A DNA stretch of 64,000 bases from Magnetospirillum sp. 64-120 (GTDB taxonomy: Bacteria; Pseudomonadota; Alphaproteobacteria; Rhodospirillales; Magnetospirillaceae). Each line of letters begins with the position of its first letter. Within the stretch, counting starts at the first letter, position 1. Positions 45,372 to 57,363 of the stretch are shown in pieces. Location: the NCBI GenBank assembly GCA_001898825.1, contig MKVK01000008.1, positions 11,008-75,007 on the forward strand, read 5' to 3'. Made by a program: the position numbers and the translations under genes. The notes beneath the pieces were generated by a model. The model was given only the letters and a program-made list of their open reading frames with translations, made no database searches and was not told where the DNA came from.

Positions 45372-48134
45372 CTATTGCGCCGCCTTGGTTTCAGCGTCGG
45401 CCGGGTCCTGCAGGGCCTTCAGCAGGCCGTCGCGGATCTGTTCCAGCTTGCGTTCGTGCTGGACCTTCAGGCCGAAGATGTCTTTCACGTAGAAGACGTC
45501 GACCACTCGCTCGCCATAGGTCGAGATATGGGCCGAGGCGATCTGCAGGCCGGCCTGGGTCATGGCCGAGGTCAGGGAATACAGCAGACCGGGGCGGTCG
45601 CGGCCGTTGACCTCGATGACCGTGTGCGACGACGACGCCTTGTTGTCCAAGATGACGCGCGGCGCCACCTTGAACACGTGGGCGCGGGCCGGCAGCTTGC
45701 TTTTGCGCGCCGCCAGTTCCTTGTCCAGGCGCATGCGCCCCGACAGCACCTGTTCGATCACCGTGGACAGCTTGGCCAGTTTGGACGGCGTGTCGAAGGC
45801 GGCGCCGTCGCTTTCCTGGATCCAGAAGCTGTCCAGCGCCATGCCGTTGGCCAAGGTCACGATCTTGGCGTCGACGATGTTGGCGCCCGACACCGCCATG
45901 GCGCCGGCGATCTGCGAGAACAGGCCGGGATGGTCGCTGGTGTAGACGTTGATTTCGGTCACCGATCGGAACGAATCGACACGGGATTCGATGCTGAGCG
46001 GGGCGCCGCGGCTTTCGGCGTCGCGCACCAGCCGGGCATGGCGGACATGGGTGGCGGTGTCGAAGCTGGTCCAATAGGTGGGATAGCCGCGGGCCAAGTG
46101 GGCGTCGATATCCGAATCCGGCCAGCCTGAGGTCAGCAATTCCTGGCGCAGCGCCGCCTGCGCCGCCTTGACCCGGTGTTCGCGGGCGGTGGCCATGCCG
46201 CCCAGCATCAGTTCTTCCGACCGCTGGTAAAGCTCGCGCAGCAGTCCGCCCTTCCAGCCGTTCCACACATTGGGGCCGACGGCGCGGATGTCGGCGACGG
46301 TCAGGATGACCAGCAGGCGCAGGCGTTCCGGGCTTTGGATGGCGGTGACGAAGTCGGTGATGGTTTGCGGGTCGTCCACGTCGCGCTTGAAGGCGACGCG
46401 GCTCATGGTCAGGTGTTCGCGCACCAGCCAGGCCACCGTTTCGGTCTCTTCCTCGGTCAGGCCGAAGCGCGGTCCCAGCTTCAGCGCCACCTCGGCCCCC
46501 AGAACCGAATGGTCGCCGCCCCTGCCCTTGGCGATGTCGTGCAGCAGCACCGCCATGTAAAGCGCCTTTCGGGACGACACCTTGTGGATGATCTGGGTGG
46601 ACAGCGGCGCTTCTTCCTCCAACTCGCCCTGTTCGATGGCGTGCAGGATGCCGATGGCCTGGATGGTGTGCTCGTCCACCGTGTAGACATGGTACATGTC
46701 GTATTGCATCTGCGCCACGACACGGCCGAAATCGGGGATGAAGCGGCTTAAGACCCCGGCTTCGTTCATGTGACGCAGCGCCACTTCCGGATTCTTGCGG
46801 CTGGTCAGGATGTCCATGAACAGCTGGTTGGCCACGGCATCCTGACGCAGGGCGGTGATGCGCTTCAGGTTGCGGTGGATTTGCTCCAGCGCCTTGGGGT
46901 GGATGTCGATGCCGTGTTCCAGCGACACCTGGAACAGCCGGATCATCGCCACCGGGTCCTTGGCGAACTGGTCGTCGGCGGCGACGTTCAGGCGGTCGCC
47001 GTCAACCACGAACCCGGCGACGTTGGCGCGCTTTAAGAACAAAAGCTTACCCAGCCGCAGGCGCGGCTTGCGCTTTTGCTGTTCCTCGGCCAGGGCGCAG
47101 AACAGCCGGGTCAGGTCGCCCACGTCCTTGGCCACCAGGAAGAAATGCTTCATGAAGCGTTCCACGCCCCGGGTGCCGGCATGGTCGGTGTAATTCATGC
47201 GGGCAGCGATTTCCGGCTGCACGTCGAAGGTCAGGCGGTCCTCGGCCCGTTCGGTGACGTAGTGCAGGTGGCAGCGCACGGTCCACAAGAAGGCCTGGGC
47301 CTTGACGAAGCGCTTGCGGGCGTCCTTGGACAAGACGCCCTTGTCCACCAGTTCGTCGATGGTTTCGACCCGATACAGGTAACGGGCCAGCCAGAACAGG
47401 GTGTGCAGGTCGCGAAGCCCGCCCTTGCCTTCCTTGACGTTGGGTTCCAGCACATAGCGGGTGTCGCCCATGTTGGCGTGCCGCGCATCGCGTTCGGCCA
47501 GCTTGGCTTCGACGAATTCCTCGGCGGTGCCGGATATCACTTCGTTGGCGTAACGGTTTTTCAGGTCGAAATAAAGGGGCTGGTCGCCCCACAGCCAGCG
47601 CATTTCCAACAATGCGGTGCGGATGGTCAGGTCGGTCTTGGCCATGCGCACGCATTCGTCCGCCGACCGCGTGCTTTGGCCGACCTTCAGCCCCATGTCC
47701 CACAGCATGTACAAAACGTATTCGACGATCTGTTCATGCCAGGGCGTGCGCTTGTAAGGGGTCAGGAACAACAGGTCGATGTCCGATTGCGGGCTCAGCT
47801 CGCCACGGCCGTAACCGCCGACCGCCACCAGGCTCATGGCTTCGCCGCTGGTGCGGATGTTTTGGGGGAATTCGTGGGTGGCGGCGAAATCGTGGACCAC
47901 GCGCACCAACTGGTCGATCAGGAAACAGTTCTCGCGCACCGTCTGGGTGCCGTCGCCGTGTTGGTCGAAACGCTTGCGCACTTCGGCCCGGCCCTGGTTC
48001 AGCGCGTCCTTGAACACGCCCAGGATGGCGCCGCGCCGCTTCAGCTTGGGCAGGTCGGATGCCGCCACTTCGTCCAGGCGGGCCATGACGGCGCGGCGGT
48101 CGAAGATTTCGCGTTGGCGGACGATCTTTGTCAT
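45372..48134 (-). CDS. glnD: bifunctional uridylyltransferase/uridylyl-removing enzyme GlnD
   Basis: A 920-residue nitrogen sensor. It has the nucleotidyltransferase site GGYGRGELSPQSDIDLLFL (about 106-124), a helical domain, an HD hydrolase with LLHDIAKGRGGDHS, and two C-terminal ACT domains (EINVYTSDHPGLFSQIAGAM; EVNGRDRPGLLYSLTSAM) that sense glutamine. It modifies PII proteins and controls nitrogen metabolism, including nitrogen fixation where present. It follows mutS and a small ORF. Confidence 0.97.
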   Translation of the reverse strand: MTKIVRQREIFDRRAVMARLDEVAASDLPKLKRRGAILGVFKDALNQGRAEVRKRFDQHGDGTQTVRENCFLIDQLVRVVHDFAATHEFPQNIRTSGEAMSLVAVGGYGRGELSPQSDIDLLFLTPYKRTPWHEQIVEYVLYMLWDMGLKVGQSTRSADECVRMAKTDLTIRTALLEMRWLWGDQPLYFDLKNRYANEVISGTAEEFVEAKLAERDARHANMGDTRYVLEPNVKEGKGGLRDLHTLFWLARYLYRVETIDELVDKGVLSKDARKRFVKAQAFLWTVRCHLHYVTERAEDRLTFDVQPEIAARMNYTDHAGTRGVERFMKHFFLVAKDVGDLTRLFCALAEEQQKRKPRLRLGKLLFLKRANVAGFVVDGDRLNVAADDQFAKDPVAMIRLFQVSLEHGIDIHPKALEQIHRNLKRITALRQDAVANQLFMDILTSRKNPEVALRHMNEAGVLSRFIPDFGRVVAQMQYDMYHVYTVDEHTIQAIGILHAIEQGELEEEAPLSTQIIHKVSSRKALYMAVLLHDIAKGRGGDHSVLGAEVALKLGPRFGLTEEETETVAWLVREHLTMSRVAFKRDVDDPQTITDFVTAIQSPERLRLLVILTVADIRAVGPNVWNGWKGGLLRELYQRSEELMLGGMATAREHRVKAAQAALRQELLTSGWPDSDIDAHLARGYPTYWTSFDTATHVRHARLVRDAESRGAPLSIESRVDSFRSVTEINVYTSDHPGLFSQIAGAMAVSGANIVDAKIVTLANGMALDSFWIQESDGAAFDTPSKLAKLSTVIEQVLSGRMRLDKELAARKSKLPARAHVFKVAPRVILDNKASSSHTVIEVNGRDRPGLLYSLTSAMTQAGLQIASAHISTYGERVVDVFYVKDIFGLKVQHERKLEQIRDGLLKALQDPADAETKAAQ

Positions 48135-48235
48135 TCTGGCTTACCGGTGCTGCCGAGGCGGGATGCGGAGTATAGGCCCCAAGAACCAAGCGGTGCCACC
48201 CGTTTTGGCAATGCCGTTTGCTTGGGCAACTCTGC

Positions 48236-48325
48236 CTAGCCCTTGCGCAGGTTTCTGAGGATCAGCCACAGCAACAAGGCCGGGATGCCGATTTCCAAGG
48301 CGATCAGCAGCCATTTTCCCATCAT
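48236..48325 (-). CDS. 29-residue single-helix membrane peptide coupled to mutS
   Basis: This small frame starts with two consecutive ATG codons; the first overlaps the mutS TGA (ATGA), so translation can restart directly. It encodes a hydrophobic helix ([19 protein letters not shown]) flanked by Lys at the start and a basic tail RNLRKG. It fits a bacterial single-pass membrane micropeptide, N-terminus out or in by the positive-inside rule toward a cytoplasmic C-terminus. It lies between mutS and glnD. No family is recognised; conservation would decide if it is real. Confidence 0.6.
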   Translation of the reverse strand: MMGKWLLIALEIGIPALLLWLILRNLRKG

Positions 48326-50964
48326 AGCAGGGATTTCAGCTGATAAAGCAGGTCCAGGGCCTGCTTGGCGGTCAATTCGTCGGGGTTGATCTCTTTCAGC
48401 TTTTCCTCGGCGGCGGAAGGTTGGGCCGGGGTGGCGGTGGCTTTCGGCTTGGCCAGGGCGGCGAACAGCGGCAGATCGTCGGCCAACTTGGCCACGGCGC
48501 TGCCCTGCTCGCCCTTTTCCAAGGCGGAAAGCACTTCTTCCGCCCGCGCAACGACCGCTGGAGGCAAGCCGGCCAGCCGGCCCACATGGATGCCGTAGGA
48601 ACGGTCGGCGGCGCCTTGCGCCACTTCGTGCAGGAACACCACCTCGCCCTGCCATTCCTTGACCCGCATCTGCCGGCACGACAGCTGCTTCAGCCGGCCG
48701 GAAAGCGAGGTCAGCTCGTGGTAATGGGTGGCGAACAGGGCGCGACACGAATTGACCTCGTGCAGGTGTTCGACCACCGACCAGGCGATGGAAAGACCGT
48801 CGAAGGTGGCGGTGCCGCGGCCGATTTCGTCCAGGATGACCAAAGCGCGCGGGCCGGATTGGTTGAGGATGGCGGCGGTTTCCACCATTTCCACCATGAA
48901 GGTGGAGCGTCCGCGGGCCAGGTCGTCGGCGGCGCCGACGCGGCTGAACAATCGATCGACCACTCCCATGTGGGCGGACCTGGCCGGGACATAAGCGCCC
49001 ATCTGCGCCAGGATGGCGATGACCGCGTTCTGGCGCAGGAAGGTGGACTTACCGGCCATGTTGGGGCCGGTGATCAACCACAGCCGGTTGCCGGGCGACA
49101 GGTCGCAGTCATTGGCGACGAAGCTGGCGGAATTGGCGGCCCGCAGCGCCGCTTCGACCACCGGATGGCGGCCGCCGTCGATTTGGAAGGTCAGGCTGTC
49201 GTCCACCAGCGGCCGGCACCAATCCTCGGACACCGCCAGTTCGGCCAGGGCAGCGGCCACGTCCAGCGCCGCCAAAGCGCTGGCGGCCTGGGCGATTTGG
49301 GGCGCGCGGCTGGTCACCTCGGTGACCAATTGTTCGAAGATCTGCTGTTCCATGGCTAGCGCCCGGTCGGCGGCGCCGGTGATCTTGCCGGCCAGCTCGA
49401 TCAGTTCGGTGGTGGTGTAGCGCGCCGCGTTGGCCATGGTCTGGCGGTGGATGAAGGTCTCGTCCAGCTTGTCGGCCTGCTTGGCCGGTACTTCGATGTG
49501 GTGGCCGATGATGTTGTTGTGGCGGATCTTCAAGGCACTGATGCCGGTTTCCTCGGCATAGCGTCGTTCCAGGCGCATCAGATGGGAATTGCCTTCGGCG
49601 CGCAGGCTTTTCAGCTCGTCCAGGCCAGGATTGAACTCGGCCCGCACGAAGCCGCCGTCACGGGTCAGAAGCGGCAAGTCTTCGGCCAGCGCCCGGCTCA
49701 GGATGTCGCCCAGGGTGGAATGTTCGCCCAGATCGGCGGCTGCCTTGGCGATGGCGGCGGGCGGCGCGTCAAGCGCCGGGCGGGCCAGGGTTTGGCGCAG
49801 ATGGGGAATTTCCGCCAAACCGTCGCGGATGGCGGCCAGGTCGCGCGGGCCGCCGCGTCCCAGGGACAGGCGGGACAGGGCGCGCTCCATGTCGGGGCAG
49901 CGCTTCAGCGCGGCGCGGATGTCGGCGCGCACGTCTTCGTGTTCGACGAAGAATTCCACCGCGTCCAGGCGTCGGGCGATGGCGGCGGGATCGGTCAAGG
50001 GTGCGGCCAGACGGGCGGCCAGCAGGCGGGCGCCGGCCCCGGTCACCGTGCGGTCGATGGTGGCCAGCAGCGATCCCTTGCGCTCGCCCCCCAGGGTTTC
50101 CGCCAGTTCCAGGTTGCGCCGGGTGGCGCCGTCGATTTCCATCACCGCGCCCTGGGCCAGCCGGCGCGGCGGGTTCAGGCGTGGCAGCTTGCCCTTTTGC
50201 GTCAGCTCGATGTAATCCACCAAGGCGCCGCCGGCGGCCAGTTCCGCACGGCCGAAGGCACCGAAGGCGTCCAAGGCGCCGACGCCATACAGCGCTTCCA
50301 GCCGCTTGCGGGAATTTTCGGAATCGAAACGGACGCTGGGCAGCGGGGTCAGCACGGCTTTCCACTCGGCCCAGACGTCGGAAAGCTCGGGTTGGCCCAG
50401 CAAACGTTCAGGCACCAGCAATTCGCCCGGGTTCAGCCGTGCCAGGGCGGCGGCCAGAACCGTGGGCGCCAAGGGCTGCATGGCGAAGTCGCCGGTGGAG
50501 ACGTCGACCCAGGCCAGACCCATGGTGCCGCCGGCTTCGGCCAGTGCCGCCAGATAATTGTGGGACCGCGCGTCCAGCAGGTTGTCTTCGGTCAGCGTGC
50601 CGGCGGTGATGACGCGCACCACGTCACGCGCCACCACCGATTTCGAGCCGCGCTTCTTGGCTTCGGCCGGGTCTTCCATCTGTTCGCCGATGGCCACCTT
50701 GAAGCCGGCGCGCACCAGCCGCGACAGATAGGCTTCGTAGGACCTGACCGGGACGCCGCACATGGCGATGTCCTCGCCCAGATGCTTGCCGCGCTTGGTC
50801 AGCGCGATGTCCAGCGCGGCGGCGGCCTTGACCGCGTCGTCGAAGAAAAGCTCGTAGAAATCGCCCATGCGATAGAACAGCAGACAATCGGGATGCGCGT
50901 TCTTGATGGCCAGGTACTGGGCCATCATGGGCGTGGCGTCGGCGGGAATGGCGGCTTCGGTCAC
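48322..50964 (-). CDS. mutS: DNA mismatch repair protein MutS
   Basis: An 880-residue ATPase. N-terminal mismatch-recognition domain with [32 protein letters not shown] (includes the Phe-x-Glu region), Walker [10 protein letters not shown] (about 633-641), Walker [17 protein letters not shown] and the dimer interface FATHYHEL. It starts mismatch repair with MutL. The gene begins a minus-strand run toward glnD. Confidence 0.97.
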   Translation of the reverse strand: MTEAAIPADATPMMAQYLAIKNAHPDCLLFYRMGDFYELFFDDAVKAAAALDIALTKRGKHLGEDIAMCGVPVRSYEAYLSRLVRAGFKVAIGEQMEDPAEAKKRGSKSVVARDVVRVITAGTLTEDNLLDARSHNYLAALAEAGGTMGLAWVDVSTGDFAMQPLAPTVLAAALARLNPGELLVPERLLGQPELSDVWAEWKAVLTPLPSVRFDSENSRKRLEALYGVGALDAFGAFGRAELAAGGALVDYIELTQKGKLPRLNPPRRLAQGAVMEIDGATRRNLELAETLGGERKGSLLATIDRTVTGAGARLLAARLAAPLTDPAAIARRLDAVEFFVEHEDVRADIRAALKRCPDMERALSRLSLGRGGPRDLAAIRDGLAEIPHLRQTLARPALDAPPAAIAKAAADLGEHSTLGDILSRALAEDLPLLTRDGGFVRAEFNPGLDELKSLRAEGNSHLMRLERRYAEETGISALKIRHNNIIGHHIEVPAKQADKLDETFIHRQTMANAARYTTTELIELAGKITGAADRALAMEQQIFEQLVTEVTSRAPQIAQAASALAALDVAAALAELAVSEDWCRPLVDDSLTFQIDGGRHPVVEAALRAANSASFVANDCDLSPGNRLWLITGPNMAGKSTFLRQNAVIAILAQMGAYVPARSAHMGVVDRLFSRVGAADDLARGRSTFMVEMVETAAILNQSGPRALVILDEIGRGTATFDGLSIAWSVVEHLHEVNSCRALFATHYHELTSLSGRLKQLSCRQMRVKEWQGEVVFLHEVAQGAADRSYGIHVGRLAGLPPAVVARAEEVLSALEKGEQGSAVAKLADDLPLFAALAKPKATATPAQPSAAEEKLKEINPDELTAKQALDLLYQLKSLL

Positions 50965-51093
50965 GGGCGTCGCTTCGGTTTCAAGGTTGCGGCAGGCAAG
51001 TTATCACGTGGGAGCGTGGGCGCAACCCGCCCCTTTGCAACTGGCTTTGGTTGGCGCACAATGATTCCCCCCGATGCTCAACAGGAGGGGGCC

Positions 51094-51594
51094 TTGAGCG
51101 CCACCGAGAACCATTTTCCCACCGCCCGCGAGGTCGTGGGAACCTTCGCCGACCGTGACCATTTCCAGCAAGCCGTGTCGCGTCTGCTGGCCGACGGCTT
51201 CACCCGCGCCGACCTGTCGGTGCTGTCGTCGCACGATTCCCTTGACGCCACCTTGCCGGCCAGCAAATGGAAGGACGCCTTGGTGGCGGTGGCCGGCGAC
51301 ATCAAGTACGAAGGCCCGCTGGTGGCCGCCGGCCTGATCGCCCTGGCGTCCGGCCCGGTGGGTGTGGCCATCGCCGCCATGGTCGCCGCCGGCGTCGGCG
51401 GACTGGCGGTCAAGGAAGTGCTGGACGAGGTGTCGGCGCTGCCCAATTCAAGCGATTTCGAACGCGCCCTGGAGGCCGGTTCCGTCATCTTGTGGGTGAT
51501 GGTGGCCGACCAGTTGGGCGAGGAAAAAGCCAAGAAGGCGCTGGCTGAAACCGGTGCCGCCAACATTCATGTGTTCAACCGCAAGGGCCGCTGA
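51094..51594 (+). CDS. stress-protein-like (YflT-type) protein with hydrophobic core
   Basis: A 166-residue protein of uncertain family. The N-terminal region (REVVGTFADRDHFQQAVSRLLADGFTRADLSVLSSHD) resembles the general stress protein 17M/YflT domain, in which an internal 'dysfunction' helix precedes DLSVL. A Gly/Ala-rich hydrophobic stretch (about 70-105) could insert in membrane, and the C-terminal part (ILWVMVADQLGEEKAKKALAETGAANIHVF) repeats the alpha-beta pattern. The TTG start is preferred because AGGAGGGG sits just before it; an ATG at 51061 is in frame. Confidence 0.7.
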   Translation: MSATENHFPTAREVVGTFADRDHFQQAVSRLLADGFTRADLSVLSSHDSLDATLPASKWKDALVAVAGDIKYEGPLVAAGLIALASGPVGVAIAAMVAAGVGGLAVKEVLDEVSALPNSSDFERALEAGSVILWVMVADQLGEEKAKKALAETGAANIHVFNRKGR

Positions 51595-51626
51595 ACAGGC
51601 CCAATTCCGGGAACGTCCTCGATATC

Positions 51627-53921
<2,295 letters not shown>

Positions 53922-53932
53922 CGGATGAAGAT

Positions 53933-53966
53933 GCGGACAGCCTGTTATGCTGGCTGTCCGCTTTTT
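53933..53966 (+). terminator. intrinsic terminator between maeB and phoR
   Basis: GCGGACAGCC (53933-53942) and GGCTGTCCGC (53952-53961) form a ten-base-pair stem followed by TTTTT. It lies 11 bases past maeB and 12 bases before the phoR start, so it also covers the upstream part of phoR. Confidence 0.92.
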
Positions 53967-53978
53967 CCGGAAGGGTCC

Positions 53979-55418
53979 ATGAGTCGTCGTTTCACCCCGC
54001 CCCGCCTGGTGCGTCGCGCCATGGTCCTGTCCCTTCCCACCTTCCTGGTGCTGGCCGGTCTGGTCATCACCCGCAACATGCACGTGCTGACCGCCCTGGC
54101 CCTGTGGGGGCTTTGCGTCCTGGCGCTGGTCTGGCTGATCCGCCCCGGCATGGTGGACGCTGCCCGGGTGTCGCTGTGGGCGCGCAATCTGGCCGCCGGT
54201 GGCGAAAGTCTGCCGCCGCCGGTGACGCCCGATACCCCCATCGAGGAAATCGCTTCGTCGGTGGCGCAGTTGCGCCGGGCCTGGCAGGCCCGCCAGACCG
54301 AACTGGCGGTGTTGGCCAAATGGAACGAAAGTCTGTTCGAGAACCTGCCCGACCCGCTGGTGCTGCTGGATCCCGACCGTCGGGTGGTGAAGTTCAATCA
54401 GTCGGCGCTTTCGGTCTTCGGCCGCGACATCACCGGCCGCGACCTGTCGGTGGTTCTGCGCAATCCCAAGGTTCTGGAAGCTGCCGACCAGGTGCTGGCC
54501 GGGGCCCAGGCCCGCGACGGCGCTTTCGACCTGCCGGTGCCGGTGCCAAGGTCGTTCCAATTCCGCATCGAACGTTTGGGACCGTCGCCGGCCAGTGACG
54601 CGGTGGCCGTGCTGGCGTTGAACGACCTGACCACCTTGAAGCGCATGGAACAGATGCGCGCCGATTTCGTCGCCAATGCCAGCCACGAATTGCGCACACC
54701 GTTGGCGACGCTGTTGGGTTTCATCGAAACCCTGCGTGGCCCGGCCCGTGACGACGTCGAGGCCCGGGACAAGTTCCTGGGCATCATGTACGACCAGGGC
54801 TCGCGTATGGCGCGGCTGGTCAACGATCTGCTGTCGCTGTCGCGCATCGAGCTGAACGAGCATACGCCGCCGGCGGAAAGCGTCGATTTCGGCCGCATCG
54901 TCCAGGCCGGAGCCGATGCCCTGATGCCGCTGGCGGCGCCGCGCAAGATGGAACTGAAGGTCACCATCGACGAACAGGCCCGCCACGTGGTCGGCCAAAG
55001 CGACGAATTGGCGCAGCTGGCGCAGAACCTGATGGACAACGCGGTGAAATACGGCCGCGACGGTACGGCGGTGGAAGTCACCCTGTCCCGGGCCGAACGG
55101 CTGCCGGCTTCGGCGGGACCGGCGCTCCGCGACGGGCCGGTGGTGGTGTTCTCGGTGCGCGACCATGGCGACGGCATCGGCAAGGAACACCTGCCGCGTC
55201 TGACCGAACGCTTTTACCGGGTGGACACCGCCCGATCACGCACCTTGGGCGGCACGGGCCTGGGCCTGGCCATCGTCAAGCACATCGTCAACCGTCACCG
55301 CGGCACCTTGGTGGTGGAATCCGCCATCGGCCAGGGCTCGACCTTTTCGGTTTACTTGCGCGGGACCCTGGATCAGGCGGTTTCGTCGGTGGTTTCGATT
55401 TCCGGCGCCAGATTGTAG
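53979..55418 (+). CDS. phoR: PhoR-type sensor histidine kinase
   Basis: A 479-residue kinase: two N-terminal membrane helices, a PAS-like domain (about 110-225; LFENLPDPLVLLDPDRRVVKFNQSA), HisKA with the phospho-acceptor in FVANASHELRTPLATLLGFIETL, and the ATPase domain with NLMDNAVKYG, HGDGIGKEHLPRLTERFYRVD and GTGLGLAIVKHIVNRH. This matches PhoR of the phosphate regulon, but phoB and pst genes are not adjacent, so the assignment is tentative. GGAAGG precedes the ATG. The last 15 codons overlap the opposite-strand zinc-ribbon gene. Confidence 0.82.
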   Translation: MSRRFTPPRLVRRAMVLSLPTFLVLAGLVITRNMHVLTALALWGLCVLALVWLIRPGMVDAARVSLWARNLAAGGESLPPPVTPDTPIEEIASSVAQLRRAWQARQTELAVLAKWNESLFENLPDPLVLLDPDRRVVKFNQSALSVFGRDITGRDLSVVLRNPKVLEAADQVLAGAQARDGAFDLPVPVPRSFQFRIERLGPSPASDAVAVLALNDLTTLKRMEQMRADFVANASHELRTPLATLLGFIETLRGPARDDVEARDKFLGIMYDQGSRMARLVNDLLSLSRIELNEHTPPAESVDFGRIVQAGADALMPLAAPRKMELKVTIDEQARHVVGQSDELAQLAQNLMDNAVKYGRDGTAVEVTLSRAERLPASAGPALRDGPVVVFSVRDHGDGIGKEHLPRLTERFYRVDTARSRTLGGTGLGLAIVKHIVNRHRGTLVVESAIGQGSTFSVYLRGTLDQAVSSVVSISGARL

Positions 55419-55612
55419 CTGCCGCAGCCGCCACATTGATAGACCACCGGGGTCTCAAGCTTGGACAAATCCATATTGTGAATCATTTTGCGTCCGCAAT
55501 GACCGCAGAAATAGTCGTGGCCGCCTTTGCCCACGGTGGAAACGCCGGTGTTGAAGACATTGCGGGCACCGATTTCGTTCTCGGTGATCGGGGTCAGCAT
55601 GAGCTCGGCCAT
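55373..55612 (-). CDS. small zinc-ribbon protein
   Basis: A 79-residue protein with two CxxC pairs, CGHC (about 36-39) and CGGC (about 60-63), forming a zinc ribbon after FCGHCGRKMIHNMD. Function is not recognised; small zinc ribbons often act in nucleic-acid or chaperone contexts. It overlaps the 3' end of phoR by 46 bases on the other strand. It lies 23 bases before the GGT gene stop in the same direction and may be followed by no other gene. Confidence 0.75.
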   Translation of the reverse strand: MAELMLTPITENEIGARNVFNTGVSTVGKGGHDYFCGHCGRKMIHNMDLSKLETPVVYQCGGCGSYNLAPEIETTDETA

Positions 55613-55635
55613 TGTGATCCTTGGTGCGTTGTGGG

Positions 55636-57228
55636 TTACCAGGCGGCGACGGAACCGTCGGCGCGGGGATCGGCGGCTCCTTCCAAGGTGCCGTCGGCGC
55701 GGCGGATGACCATGCCGGCGTGGCCCAGGGCGGAATCGAAATCCCTGGCCTGCTGTATATCATGGCCGGCCTTACTCAATTCTTGCAGCAAGGCCGGGTC
55801 GAAGCGGCCTTCCACCAGCAGGCCGCTGGGGGCGGCGCCATCCAAAGAGCGCCCCAAGGCGAAGCGCGGGGCGGCGACGGCGGCTTGCGGGCTTTCCCCG
55901 AACAGAACGGTACGGGTGAACAGTTGCGCCTGGATCTGCGGCTGGGAATCACCGCCCATGCTGCCCCACACCAGGGTGCGGCCGTCCTTCAGGCGGGCCA
56001 GGGCCGGGGACAAAGTGTGGAAGGGCTTGCGGCGCGGTTCCAGGGAGTTACGGTGCTCGGGGTCCAGCGAGAACGAGAAGCCGCGATTGTGCCAGACGAT
56101 GCCGGTCTGCGGCAGGGTGACGCCGGACCCGAAGGCGTGGAACAGGCTTTGGATGTAGCTGACGGCACGGCCCTGGCCGTCGATCACCCCCAGCCACACG
56201 GTGTCGCCGTCACCGGCTTGTCGGCCCCAGGGGGTGGCTTGCGCCGGGTCGATTTCCTCGGCCAGGGCGTCCAACATGGGGTCGGTCAGATAGGTGGTGG
56301 CGTGCACCGACATGCGATGCGGGTCGGTGACGTGGGCGTCACGCACCCGATAGGCCTTCTTGGTGGCTTCCACCAGACCATGGACCCAGGCGAAATCGCC
56401 GGATTTTTCCACGCCCAGGCGCTGGAACACCCCCAACAGGATCAACGACGCCAGCCCTTGGGTCGGCGGTGCGGTGTTGAACAACGTGCCGGACGGCAGG
56501 GCCAGGGACAGCGGACGGCGGCGCATGGAACGATGGCGGGCCAAATCTTCCGCCTTCAGTGGTGAACCGGCGGCCTTCAGGTCGTCGGCGACGGCGCGGG
56601 CCACTTCGCCGCGATAAAAGTCGTCCAGGCCGCGTTCGGCCAGACGGTCCAAGGTGTCGGCCAGGGCCGGCAGGGTCTGGATGGATCCCACGGTCGGAAC
56701 TTTGTTCTTGTTCAGAAACAAAGCCGAGAAACCAGGGGCTTTGCGAAGCGCGGCCAGATTGCGGGTCGTGCACAGGGCTTGGTGATTGGTGACGGCGAAA
56801 CCTTGGCGGGCGTAATGGGTGGCGTCTTCGAACAGGCGTTCCAGCGGCATGCCGCCGCCCCAATGGCCCGAGACGTCCAGCGCCGCCTGCCAGCCCGAAA
56901 CCACGCCGGCCACGGTGTTGGCGGCCAGCGGTCCCTTGGCGGGAACGGCCTTGAGGCGGGCGGACTTGTAAAGGTCCAGGTCGACCTTGGCGCCCGAAGC
57001 GCCCGAGCCGTCGATGGATACCGGCGGCTTGCCCGGTTCGGCGATCAGCCAGAAACCGTCGCCGCCCAGGCCGTTCATGTGCGGATAAACCACGGCCAGG
57101 GTCGAAGCGGCGGCGATGGCCGCCTCGATGGCGTTGCCGCCCTCGCGCAGCACCGACAACGCGGCTTGCGAAGCAAGGTGGTGCGGGGTCGAAACCATGC
57201 CGCGCCGGGCCATGGGGGTATTCAGCAT
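55636..57228 (-). CDS. gamma-glutamyltransferase family protein, no signal peptide
   Basis: A 530-residue Ntn-hydrolase homologue. It has GGNAIEAAIAAASTLAVVYPHMNGLGGDGFW near the N-terminus and the autocleavage/catalytic Thr343 in GDGDTVWLGVID, with NTAPPTQG and AHVTDP as in the family. Unlike secreted GGT there is no signal peptide from the chosen ATG, so it may be cytoplasmic. The frame is open to 57960, but that region covers gpt. The substrate is not clear; gamma-glutamyl compounds or cephalosporin acylase-like activities are possible. Confidence 0.85.
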   Translation of the reverse strand: MLNTPMARRGMVSTPHHLASQAALSVLREGGNAIEAAIAAASTLAVVYPHMNGLGGDGFWLIAEPGKPPVSIDGSGASGAKVDLDLYKSARLKAVPAKGPLAANTVAGVVSGWQAALDVSGHWGGGMPLERLFEDATHYARQGFAVTNHQALCTTRNLAALRKAPGFSALFLNKNKVPTVGSIQTLPALADTLDRLAERGLDDFYRGEVARAVADDLKAAGSPLKAEDLARHRSMRRRPLSLALPSGTLFNTAPPTQGLASLILLGVFQRLGVEKSGDFAWVHGLVEATKKAYRVRDAHVTDPHRMSVHATTYLTDPMLDALAEEIDPAQATPWGRQAGDGDTVWLGVIDGQGRAVSYIQSLFHAFGSGVTLPQTGIVWHNRGFSFSLDPEHRNSLEPRRKPFHTLSPALARLKDGRTLVWGSMGGDSQPQIQAQLFTRTVLFGESPQAAVAAPRFALGRSLDGAAPSGLLVEGRFDPALLQELSKAGHDIQQARDFDSALGHAGMVIRRADGTLEGAADPRADGSVAAW

Positions 57229-57363
57229 TTCCCATCCATCTTCATGTGACCGTGCTGATTTTGCGTCAACCTTGCTGTCCCGTCCAGTATATTGCCCGAT
57301 CCGGCTTGGCAAGACGGGGCAGGCCAGTGTGTAATGTTCGACCCTTTTTCCCGGAGTCCCCCG

